Of a stretch of 64,000 nt of DNA, positions 27,311-34,466 are shown one piece after another (the stretch's first letter is position 1; every line of letters begins with the position of its first letter). The position numbers and the translations under genes were made by a program. The notes under the pieces are model-generated. The model was not told the DNA's origin and did not search any database. It worked only from the letters and a program-made list of their open reading frames with translations. Where the stretch lies: the NCBI GenBank assembly GCA_934747765.1, contig CAKVGZ010000003.1, positions 1 to 64,000 on the forward strand, written 5' to 3'. This stretch comes from an uncultured Clostridia bacterium (GTDB lineage: Bacteria; Bacillota; Clostridia; Christensenellales; UBA1242).

Positions 27311-28144
27311 TTACAAGCTTATTTTAAAGACTCCGCTTGGAGCAAATCTGATTCCAACAGGCTTTTTACCGTCTTTAATTTCTCTTTGTTTAATTCTATT
27401 GTTCAAATCTTTATAGAAGTTTTCGCTGTCAACTTTATCATTCAATTTTGGTTTTGCAACATTGTCATAATCATCCATCCATGAGAAGCATTCTGTTAAA
27501 GCCTTCTTTGCATCGTTATCTATAATTCTTGATGTCAATTCCCACGCATTGATGAGGTCTTTATTTTTGCTATACAACGTGACATATTTTGTTGCGTTGT
27601 TGATACTATTTGTAAATTCCAAAATTCCAGAAACAACAAGAGCTCTAATTTCGTTTTGAAGGCTGGTTAGCAAAATGCTTTGTAAATCGCCGTTCTTCAA
27701 ATTGTCAATAGCAATTTTTGCAATTTTATTGTTTTCAACATTATTGCTTGCAAGCCCCATGGCTTTAAGTCTTTTTGTGAGCGTTATTTTGAAGATGTTG
27801 CTTTTTTCAAGTGCTTTTTCAAGCTTTTTTTGATGTTCAAAAGGATCAACAGCACTTCCAAAAGAAAGAGAACTCCAAAATGCGTCCAAAGCTTTCTTTT
27901 TTGCTTCTGCGGTGATGAGGTTGTTGTAGTTGAACGTATAAACTTCTTCGAGGAAGTTACTGAATCCTTCTTTAACCTTGTATTTGTCTTTTATGATTAA
28001 ATACAATTCTTTAAAATTTTTAACACTTTCTCTATATCTGGAAATGCCAAAAGTGTAATCGCTTAAGAAATTTCCGTAATTGCGACTGTCGTTTGAAGGT
28101 TTGTAATAATTGTAGAAAAATTTATATTTGTTAATATCTTTCAT
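27311..28144 (-). CDS. Hypothetical protein, helical
   Basis: I do not recognise this 277-aa protein. It is mostly alpha-helical and rich in Lys, Asn and Tyr, with no signal peptide or membrane segment. It ends in KPVGIRFAPSGVFKISL. TAGGAG stands before the ATG. It lies just left of the integrated element and is probably host DNA. Confidence 0.65.
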   Translation of the reverse strand: MKDINKYKFFYNYYKPSNDSRNYGNFLSDYTFGISRYRESVKNFKELYLIIKDKYKVKEGFSNFLEEVYTFNYNNLITAEAKKKALDAFWSSLSFGSAVDPFEHQKKLEKALEKSNIFKITLTKRLKAMGLASNNVENNKIAKIAIDNLKNGDLQSILLTSLQNEIRALVVSGILEFTNSINNATKYVTLYSKNKDLINAWELTSRIIDNDAKKALTECFSWMDDYDNVAKPKLNDKVDSENFYKDLNNRIKQREIKDGKKPVGIRFAPSGVFKISL

Positions 28145-28281
28145 TCACTTCTCCTAATTTACGTTATATTTTAAAACAAAAATCGCCGCATGTCAATATC
28201 TATCGAAGAATTTTTTCTATTCTGCAGTGGACAAAAAGCAATACGTAAATTGCACATCTGTTAAAAAAATCACTGCCACTA

Positions 28282-28307
28282 AAAAAAACAAGACGCCGTA
28301 GCGTCTT
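28282..28307 (-). terminator. Original terminator of the split tRNA-Arg
   Basis: AAGACGC / GCGTCTT with a 4-nt loop is followed on the minus strand by G and T8. It sits 12 nt past the tRNA 3' end, as expected for the undisrupted gene. Confidence 0.75.
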
Positions 28308-28318
28308 TTCTTTAAGTA

Positions 28319-28363
28319 TGGTGCAACCGAGATGATTCGAACATCCGACCTATCGCTTAGGAG
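28319..28363 (-). pseudogene. 3' half of the split tRNA-Arg(CCT) and left attachment site
   Basis: Minus strand CTCCTAAG (core, 28363-28356) is followed by the anticodon-stem strand CGAT, T-arm GATG/CATC, acceptor CGGTTGC and ACCA. No 5' half precedes it. Joined to 47347-47386 at the shared CTCCTAAG it gives a perfect cloverleaf: acceptor GCAGCCG/CGGTTGC, anticodon stem ATCGC/GCGAT, loop CTCCTAA, anticodon CCT. The insertion measured core to core is 18,991 bp. Confidence 0.9.
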
Positions 28364-28590
28364 CAATGGAAAATTATAATTTTAATCTATTTCATATTAA
28401 AAATCGCAATTCTTATCAAAATTTTAGCCAAAATTGTGCAGTATATTAACCAAAACGGCTAACTTTTGTATCTTTTACTCAAACCCTTTCAAATCTACGG
28501 TGCACAAATGGTGAACTTTTGCAAGATTTTATGGTTTGGGTGCATTTTCAACATTTTAACAACTATTAAAAATTTCTTTAAAATTAAATT
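28364..28590. other. Left end of element A, non-coding
   Basis: AT-rich spacer between the attachment core and the hip operators. I see no gene here. Short inverted segments such as TTAGCC / GGCTAA near 28430-28465 may be integrase arm or regulatory sites. Confidence 0.4.
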
Positions 28591-28604
28591 GCTAATATAT
28601 TAGC
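28591..28604 (+). promoter_or_regulatory. Candidate HipB operator O1
   Basis: Perfect 14-bp palindrome GCTAATATATTAGC, 7 nt upstream of the -35 box TTGACA. Confidence 0.6.
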
Positions 28605-28610
28605 ATTTTA

Positions 28611-28639
28611 TTGACAATAATAAATAAAAGTGCTAAAAT
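28611..28639 (+). promoter_or_regulatory. hip operon promoter, leaderless
   Basis: TTGACA (28611-28616), a 17-nt spacer ending in TGC, then TAAAAT (28634-28639). The usable ATG is at 28649, 9 nt after the -10 box. Confidence 0.75.
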
Positions 28640-28645
28640 ATGAGC
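28632..28645 (+). promoter_or_regulatory. Candidate HipB operator O2
   Basis: GCTAAAATATGAGC matches the O1 palindrome at 12 of 14 positions and covers the -10 box. Its centre is 41 bp from O1, about four helical turns. Confidence 0.55.
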
Positions 28646-28648
28646 AGT

Positions 28649-28933
28649 ATGAAAAATAAATATGATTTAAACTATTTTGTCCACACACTAACAGAACAAG
28701 GTGTTTTAAGTGGAATAGTAGAAAGAGTTAAAGAAAGACGAAAAGAACTAAAACTTACACAGCAAGAACTTTCACAAAGATCTGGTGTAAGTTATGCTTC
28801 AATTAGAAGATTCGAAAGTACTGGAGAAATATCTTTTAACTCACTATTGAAGATTGCAAGTGTATTAAATGCTCTTGCAGATTTTAACATGCTTTTTGGC
28901 AATGAACTAGTTTCAGACTTAAAGGAGTATTAA
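28649..28933 (+). CDS. hipB: HipB-like XRE antitoxin/repressor
   Basis: This 94-aa protein has an XRE helix-turn-helix (LTQQELSQRSGVSYASIRRFE) at about residues 33-55. In HipBA modules the HipB dimer binds operators and HipA. It lies 1 nt before hipA. The ATG at 28640 directly abuts the -10 box and cannot be on the transcript, so the start is set at 28649. Two similar palindromes overlap or flank the promoter, fitting autorepression. Confidence 0.85.
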   Translation: MKNKYDLNYFVHTLTEQGVLSGIVERVKERRKELKLTQQELSQRSGVSYASIRRFESTGEISFNSLLKIASVLNALADFNMLFGNELVSDLKEY

Positions 28934-28934
28934 G

Positions 28935-30041
28935 ATGAGTATTGAAGAGGTAAAAAAATTAAATGTTAAGTATAATGGAAAGATTGTTGGTTATCTTGCT
29001 GAATTAAAAAATGGAAGCATTGCTTTTCAATATGATAATGAATGGATAAAAAACGGATTTTCAATCTCACCAATATCATTGCCATTATCTAATGAAATTT
29101 ATATTAGTGATAAACCAACATTCAATGGATTATATGGCGTTTTTTGGGATTCATTACCAGATGGTTGGGGCGAACTTCTTGTTAGGCGTATGCTAAATAA
29201 GTATGGCATTAGCTTTGATAGACTCTCTCCACTTCAAAAATTATCTATAATAAACAGGAATGGTTTAGGTGCATTAGAATATGAGCCAAATAGAACTATA
29301 TTAGCAATAAGCGAAGATTATAGCTTAGATGAAATTGCAATTGAGGCTGAAAAAATACTAAACGATGATGCTGAAAATGTTGACCTAGATAGCATTTTTA
29401 ACTTGGGTGGATCTAGCGGTGGTGCAAGACCAAAAGCACATATTACCTACAATGATGAAGAATGGATAGTAAAATTTCCTTGTCAAATAGATCCTAAAAA
29501 TATTGGGGAAAAAGAATTTAATGCCAACCAACTTGCAAAGAAATGTGGGGTAAATGTTAATGAGTTTAAATTATTTGATTCTAAAATTTGCAGTGGCTTC
29601 TTTGGAGCAAAAAGATTTGATAGAATAGAAAACAAAAAAATTCATATGATATCATTATCTGCACTACTTGAGACAACTCATAGATTGCCAAATCTGGATT
29701 ATGGACATTTGTTTCAAGTTATTTCAAAAATTAGTGTAAATAGAGAAAATGATATGTATGAGGCTTTTAGACGTATGTGCTTCAATGTCTTCTATAAAAA
29801 CAGAGACGATCATAGCAAAAATTTCTCATTCCTATATGATGAAAATCTTAAAGGATACAAATTGTCACCTGCATACGATATAACATCCTTACCAAATAAG
29901 CCAGAACACGAAATGAGTGTAAACTTGAATGGTAAGCCAACAGAAAGTGATTTGATGCAAATTGCCCACGATTTTGGGCTATCCAAAAAGAAATGTGAAG
30001 AAATAATCGCAATAATAAAAAATACTTTAAAGGGAGCATAA
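28935..30041 (+). CDS. hipA: HipA-type Ser/Thr kinase toxin
   Basis: This 368-aa full-length HipA has an N-terminal couple_hipA region (GLYGVFWDSLPDGWGELL). The Gly/Ser loop is NLGGSSGGARPKAHI, the ATP-binding lysine is in WIVKFP, the catalytic loop is KNRDDHSKNFSF and the metal Asp is in SPAYDITS. All expected catalytic residues are present. Known HipA toxins phosphorylate tRNA synthetases such as GltX and induce growth arrest. AAGGAG precedes its ATG, and it is translationally close to hipB. The composition (TTA/ATA-rich) is unlike host genes. Confidence 0.9.
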   Translation: MSIEEVKKLNVKYNGKIVGYLAELKNGSIAFQYDNEWIKNGFSISPISLPLSNEIYISDKPTFNGLYGVFWDSLPDGWGELLVRRMLNKYGISFDRLSPLQKLSIINRNGLGALEYEPNRTILAISEDYSLDEIAIEAEKILNDDAENVDLDSIFNLGGSSGGARPKAHITYNDEEWIVKFPCQIDPKNIGEKEFNANQLAKKCGVNVNEFKLFDSKICSGFFGAKRFDRIENKKIHMISLSALLETTHRLPNLDYGHLFQVISKISVNRENDMYEAFRRMCFNVFYKNRDDHSKNFSFLYDENLKGYKLSPAYDITSLPNKPEHEMSVNLNGKPTESDLMQIAHDFGLSKKKCEEIIAIIKNTLKGA

Positions 30042-30043
30042 TA

Positions 30044-30232
30044 ATGAACAATTCGGCGGAGTTAGAAAGCGAATATCAAGAGTTTATTGCAAAATTTACA
30101 AAATCTGCAAAAGATTTTAACAACGATTTGTCAAAACTATCTCCAGAAAATAAACAAAGATTTGAAAAGGAGTTTAAAAACTTGGTAACATTAAATTTAC
30201 CAAATTTAATCAATTTTATTAAGAATTCATAA
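30044..30232 (+). CDS. Small helical protein, third gene of hip operon
   Basis: This 62-aa acidic/basic mixed coiled protein (ESEYQEFIAKFTKSAKDF) starts 2 nt after hipA and has AAAGGGAG upstream. I do not recognise it. It could be an accessory to the HipBA module. Its 3' end overlaps the convergent gene by 14 bp. Confidence 0.6.
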   Translation: MNNSAELESEYQEFIAKFTKSAKDFNNDLSKLSPENKQRFEKEFKNLVTLNLPNLINFIKNS

Positions 30233-30461
30233 ACAACTTTTTACAAATGTTAAAAGTAATCTCAACAACATGGTCAATTTGTAGGTTTACAAGTTGACCT
30301 TTTTCTATGTCTAAATTAAAATATTCTATCCATTTTTCTCTTGAAAAATCTTTTACGAACTCATCTTCTAATTCGCAAATTTTAGTTAATTGCAGTTGTT
30401 CTTCTGCACTGAGTTTTTCGTTTTCTAGTGTATCTTTTACTAGTTGCAAAACGTGGTTCAA
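30219..30461 (-). CDS. Small helical protein, paralog of 30879-31112
   Basis: This protein of about 80 aa is set to start at TTG 30461, because GGAGGTG lies 6 nt upstream and the resulting N-terminus (MNHVLQLV) aligns with MKRIVELV of the paralog. ATG 30476 has no site. Both end in a T/Y-NICK-x-(L/I)-F helix and recall DUF6809-like proteins of Bacillota mobile elements. The function is unknown. It overlaps the end of the upstream gene by 80 bp. Confidence 0.55.
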   Translation of the reverse strand: MNHVLQLVKDTLENEKLSAEEQLQLTKICELEDEFVKDFSREKWIEYFNLDIEKGQLVNLQIDHVVEITFNICKKLFMNS

Positions 30462-30783
30462 CTTTTTCACCTCCATTTGAAATTATAGAAACATATTTAG
30501 CATAATCTTTGCCATCGCTGTAAACCAAAAGCATAATGTCACTGTGTAAACAACAAAACATAATCACATGAAAACGACCTTTGTTATCAATATGCATTTC
30601 GTGTTTATGTGCAACGATATTAGGGTTTTCTTCTAGCAAATGTTCCCTAAAATATATAAAATAATCTCTTGCCAAATATACCACTCTTTCAACTATATAC
30701 TTAGCTACAAATCCTTCACTCCGATCAATTTTGTTCCTTGCTAATCTTGCATTGGTAATATCACAAACAAATCTCGCTTTCAT
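30382..30783 (-). CDS. DUF6329-like mobile-element protein
   Basis: This 133-aa protein starts MKARFVCDITNARLARNKID and contains HKHEMHIDNKGRFHVIMF, a pattern I associate with DUF6329-type proteins common on Bacillota elements. I cannot verify the family. The tail is basic (KRYTRKRKTQCRR). AGGAGG precedes the ATG at 30783. The next gene's ribosome site lies inside it, so the two are probably coupled. Confidence 0.55.
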   Translation of the reverse strand: MKARFVCDITNARLARNKIDRSEGFVAKYIVERVVYLARDYFIYFREHLLEENPNIVAHKHEMHIDNKGRFHVIMFCCLHSDIMLLVYSDGKDYAKYVSIISNGGEKVEPRFATSKRYTRKRKTQCRRTTAIN

Positions 30784-30878
30784 TTTATCACCTTTACCTC
30801 CTAAAGAGTAATCAATGGTTTGCTTCATGGTGTCCACACCAATCAATGGATTGCCCGCAAGCCTCCTAAGGGTTAGAT

Positions 30879-31112
30879 CTATCTTAATTTAAAAATCTCT
30901 TTGCAAATATTGTAGGTATGAATGATATTTTCTTCAATATTCAGGTTATGAAGCTTATACATACTTGCCAACAATTCATCAAAGATATGCTTTTGCTCGG
31001 CTGACAATGTTTCAACGAAATCAGCCTTAATATGTTGTATATCGACAGTTTGCTTAAAATATTCTTGCGAGTTTTTGAAACTCATATTGACAAGTTCAAC
31101 AATTCTTTTCAT
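30879..31112 (-). CDS. Small helical protein, paralog of 30219-30461
   Basis: This 77-aa protein (MKRIVELVNMSFKNSQEYF) ends ENIIHTYNICKEIFKLR, matching the shape of its neighbour. CTGGAGGTGGATC provides a strong ribosome site. It is transcribed divergently from the defence operon, and the 31113-31253 spacer holds both promoters. The function is unknown. Confidence 0.6.
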   Translation of the reverse strand: MKRIVELVNMSFKNSQEYFKQTVDIQHIKADFVETLSAEQKHIFDELLASMYKLHNLNIEENIIHTYNICKEIFKLR

Positions 31113-31192
31113 GATCCACCTCCAGGCGTTTGTGTTTTACCGTAAATATATTTCTTTTGCAAGTGTTTTGAGAAATTTATCAAAACATTTGC

Positions 31193-31223
31193 ATTTTACA
31201 TTTTTAATTGTTATAATGTAAAT
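31193..31223 (+). promoter_or_regulatory. Promoter/operator of defence operon
   Basis: Inverted arms ATTTTACATT (31193-31202) and AATGTAAAT (31215-31223) flank and overlap a TATAAT box at 31212-31217. This suits autoregulation by the XRE protein of the operon. Confidence 0.55.
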
Positions 31224-31253
31224 ACGTTAGTTAACTTATATACGGAGTAAACT

Positions 31254-31556
31254 ATGAAAAATAACGACTTTGGTAAATATTTAAATAAATGTAGAGGAAA
31301 GACAAGTTTACAAAAGCTTGCCGATTTTTGTGGTTGTTCTAAACCTTATTTATGGGATATTGAACAAGGAAATACTAAACCACCTCAGAACTATAAGCGG
31401 TTAAATGATATTGCTAATTTCTTGGATTTAACAGATAAGCAAAGAAGCAAATTATTCGATTTAGCAAGAGACGATGATGATATACCTCTTGATGTAAAAG
31501 AAAAAATAAAACAAAATCCAGAATGGATAGAAAAAATAAGGAATAACAAGGAGTAA
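31254..31556 (+). CDS. XRE-family regulator of the R-M operon (C-protein-like)
   Basis: This 100-aa protein has an XRE helix-turn-helix (SLQKLADFCGCSKPYLWDIEQG, about residues 17-38) and an acidic C-terminus. It lies 4 nt before the DNA methylase gene, a common position for restriction-modification controller proteins, which delay nuclease expression. The promoter upstream carries an inverted repeat over its -10 box. Confidence 0.8.
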   Translation: MKNNDFGKYLNKCRGKTSLQKLADFCGCSKPYLWDIEQGNTKPPQNYKRLNDIANFLDLTDKQRSKLFDLARDDDDIPLDVKEKIKQNPEWIEKIRNNKE

Positions 31557-31560
31557 AATT

Positions 31561-32901
31561 ATGACAAAAAGTCATTTTAAATTTATAGATTTATTTGCTG
31601 GAATTGGTGGCTTTCACCAGGCTATGACTTTGTATGGCGGTGAATGTGTATTTGCTTCGGAAATCGACCCTGAATGTAAAAAACAATATGAAAAGCAATT
31701 TAAAATAAAAGTCCATGGTGATATTAATGATTGTTTAAATGATATCCCTCCGTTTGATGTTCTATGTGCCGGTTTTCCATGCCAAACTTTTAGCAAGGCT
31801 GGAAATCAGGAAGGTTTTGAGGATGAATTAAAAGGACAATTATTCTTTAGAATTATAGATATATTAAAAAAACATAAAGAATGCAAGTTTATTATTTTAG
31901 AAAATGTACGAAACCTGGCGGATCAAAAAGAGTTTTGGAATGTTATACAAACTGAATTGAGAGCTTTAGACTTTTTTATAACGCAAGATCCAATTATAAA
32001 ATCACCATCTGATTTTGGGATACCACAGAATAGAGAACGAGTGTACATTCTAGGCATAAAAAAATCCTTGAGGAATCAAGAAAAATTAAAAAACGGCTGG
32101 ATACACACTGAAGATTTAAATCTTAAACAATTTGAAAAACGATGTAAGCCAGGTGACGCATTTAAAATTCTAGATTTAGGCAACCCAGAAAATAGTAAAT
32201 ATGCAATAAGTAAAGAACAGGAACAAATTATTAAAATTTGGGAAGAATTTAAAATGAATGTTACGCCTCATCAACAAATAGGTGCTCCAATATGGTTGGA
32301 TTATTTTGGAATTAATATTGATGATGAAGAAGAATTTCGCAAAAAATGTAGTTACTATCAGCAACGTGTTAAAGCAAAAAAGAAGCATCTAAATGACCCT
32401 ATACTTAGCAAAAGAATCGATGAAGATGGTTATATATTAGAGGATACTCCTGAATGGAAAAAGAATTTTATCGACAAAAATAGAAATTTGTACCTGGCAA
32501 AAAGATCTTTAATTGATAATTGGTATTTTAACCATTTGGATCTTCTAACGAAGAAAATTTATAGAAAATTCGAATGGAATTGTGGACCAGAATATACTCC
32601 GTTTAATAATTGTATAATACAGTTTAGACAATCTGGTATTAGAATTAAAAGGCCAGACTCTTTCCCATCTTTAGTTGCTATAGTAAACACGCCAATAATT
32701 TGGGATGAAAAACTAGAATTGTTTAGATCGATTACTGTACGAGAAGCCGCAAACCTGCAGAGCTTTAGAGCTAATTTCAACTTTATATGCGACAAGCATA
32801 TATCGTATAAACAACTTGGGAATTCAGTAAATGTCAAAGTCATCAAAATAATTGCCAAACAACTATTCAACTTGGCAATTGGAAACTGGGAGGACAAATA
32901 A
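31561..32901 (+). CDS. C5-cytosine DNA methyltransferase (Dcm family)
   Basis: This 446-aa protein has motif I FIDLFAGIGGF, the catalytic motif IV AGFPCQTFSKAG, motif VI LENVR, motif VIII QNRERVYILG, motif IX VREAANLQSF and motif X QLGNSVNV. All are intact. It would protect self DNA by 5-methylcytosine. The target-recognition region lies at about residues 200-370 and its specificity cannot be read. It is the second gene of the five-gene operon, overlapping none and 2 nt before the ATPase. Confidence 0.93.
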   Translation: MTKSHFKFIDLFAGIGGFHQAMTLYGGECVFASEIDPECKKQYEKQFKIKVHGDINDCLNDIPPFDVLCAGFPCQTFSKAGNQEGFEDELKGQLFFRIIDILKKHKECKFIILENVRNLADQKEFWNVIQTELRALDFFITQDPIIKSPSDFGIPQNRERVYILGIKKSLRNQEKLKNGWIHTEDLNLKQFEKRCKPGDAFKILDLGNPENSKYAISKEQEQIIKIWEEFKMNVTPHQQIGAPIWLDYFGINIDDEEEFRKKCSYYQQRVKAKKKHLNDPILSKRIDEDGYILEDTPEWKKNFIDKNRNLYLAKRSLIDNWYFNHLDLLTKKIYRKFEWNCGPEYTPFNNCIIQFRQSGIRIKRPDSFPSLVAIVNTPIIWDEKLELFRSITVREAANLQSFRANFNFICDKHISYKQLGNSVNVKVIKIIAKQLFNLAIGNWEDK

Positions 32902-32903
32902 AT

Positions 32904-34457
32904 ATGACACAAAAGAAATTAAATATTAGACCTACAACTGGAGTGTATGCAACTTATAAAAATCTGAGATATGAGCCATGGACTGCCCTTGCAGAATTCA
33001 TAGACAACTCTACGCAAAGTTATTTTGATCACAAGGCAGAATTAAAAAAGCTTGATGATTTTAAGAAATTAACAATAGACATAAGTTATATTACAGATGA
33101 TAACGGTGAAGATATACTAACTATCAAAGATAATGCTTATGGAATGGAGTCGGATGATTTTTTCCGCGCAATAGCACTAGATAAACCTCCCGTAATAACC
33201 ACTGGTAGGAACGAGTTCGGGATGGGGTTAAAAACAGCGGCTTGCTGGTTTGGCTTATATTGGACAGTTGTCTCATCATGTTATGGTTCGGAATATGAGT
33301 ATAAAGCAAGTGTCGATGTTGACGAGTTAAGTAAAACAAAAGAGGATTCTATTGACCAAGATATTAACGAGGTATCAAAAGATTCGCACTATACAATTAT
33401 TGAAATTAGAAATTTAAACAAAAAAATAGTTGGATCAAGAACTATTGGTAAAGTTAGAAACTTTTTGAGCAGTATATATAGACAAGATATACGTAATAAT
33501 GAAGTTGACATATATTACAATGGCGAATTACTTACGTATCAAGATCCAGAAATATATATAGATGAAGACCAGAAAGAATGGAAGCAAGAAATTGAATTTA
33601 CAATCGAGCATAAGGGAAAGGAATTAAAGACAAGAGGTTTTATTGCGATAAGAAAAAAAGCAAGTGTATCTGGTGCGGGATTAACATTAATTCGTAGAGG
33701 CCGAGTAATTATAGGCGGTGCAGAAGAAAATTATAGGCCAAAAGATTTATTTGGTGATTCCAACTCATTTGCGTATCAAAGAGTATTTGGTGAATTACAT
33801 ATGGATAATTGGCCAGTTACTCAAGCAAAAGATAATTTTGATTGGAATGACGAAGCTTTAGAGGAAAAATTTATTGAAAAATTAAAACCTCTAATAAAAC
33901 CAATAAAAGACAAAGCCGATGACATAAGAGTTAGAAAAATAGCAAGCCAAAAACAAGTTGTTGTAGATGCTGTCGAAAACTTGAAAACTTTTGGAGTAAT
34001 CGATGCATCATCAATAGAATTTACAGACATCCCTACTCCAACCCAGGATACCAACGAAGAATCAGAAGAACTATTAGTTTCGATAAAAAATGGTGACAAT
34101 TCAATAATTCTTAGTGAAAAAGCCATTTCTCATATCTCAATCACGAGAGGAAATAATCAGTATAATTTAGATCTGGAATACAATGATAACATCTCTCAAT
34201 GGCTAAGTATTTCTAAATTAAACGATGAAGATAAGAATAAAAACATTTATTACGTAAAATTAAACATGACACATCCATTCTTTAGCAAATTGACAGCTAA
34301 CAAGGATTTTATTGATGTAATGACGAGATTTGTTTTATGTCTTGTCATTGCTGAGGTGGAATCAAGCATAACAGCATCACAGGATGGAAAAGTTGAGGTT
34401 GATGCAATTAGGCTAAAAATGAATAAACTTTTGGAAGAATATTGCATTGAAAAATAA
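32904..34457 (+). CDS. MORC/GHKL-type ATPase of the R-M system
   Basis: This 517-aa protein has the Bergerat-fold motifs LAEFIDNSTQSY (motif I, E and DN), TIKDNAYGM (motif II) and NEFGMGLKTAACWFG (motif III lid with K). An S5-like transducer region follows (about 200-330). Prokaryotic MORC/MutL-like ATPases of this type are known from restriction-modification-like clusters (Iyer and Aravind) together with Dcm, Z1 and PD-(D/E)XK genes, which is exactly the neighbourhood here. It may sense or clamp DNA. Confidence 0.85.
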   Translation: MTQKKLNIRPTTGVYATYKNLRYEPWTALAEFIDNSTQSYFDHKAELKKLDDFKKLTIDISYITDDNGEDILTIKDNAYGMESDDFFRAIALDKPPVITTGRNEFGMGLKTAACWFGLYWTVVSSCYGSEYEYKASVDVDELSKTKEDSIDQDINEVSKDSHYTIIEIRNLNKKIVGSRTIGKVRNFLSSIYRQDIRNNEVDIYYNGELLTYQDPEIYIDEDQKEWKQEIEFTIEHKGKELKTRGFIAIRKKASVSGAGLTLIRRGRVIIGGAEENYRPKDLFGDSNSFAYQRVFGELHMDNWPVTQAKDNFDWNDEALEEKFIEKLKPLIKPIKDKADDIRVRKIASQKQVVVDAVENLKTFGVIDASSIEFTDIPTPTQDTNEESEELLVSIKNGDNSIILSEKAISHISITRGNNQYNLDLEYNDNISQWLSISKLNDEDKNKNIYYVKLNMTHPFFSKLTANKDFIDVMTRFVLCLVIAEVESSITASQDGKVEVDAIRLKMNKLLEEYCIEK

Positions 34458-34466
34458 GGAGTTAAG

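Noticed and set aside
28640..28642. ATG 28640 as the hipB start
   Set aside because: It directly abuts the -10 box and would lie upstream of the transcript; 28649 is used.
30859..30867. Plus-strand CCTCCTAAG as a fourth element boundary
   Set aside because: It is not next to tRNA-like sequence; on the minus strand it reads as an AGGAGG-type ribosome-site sequence.
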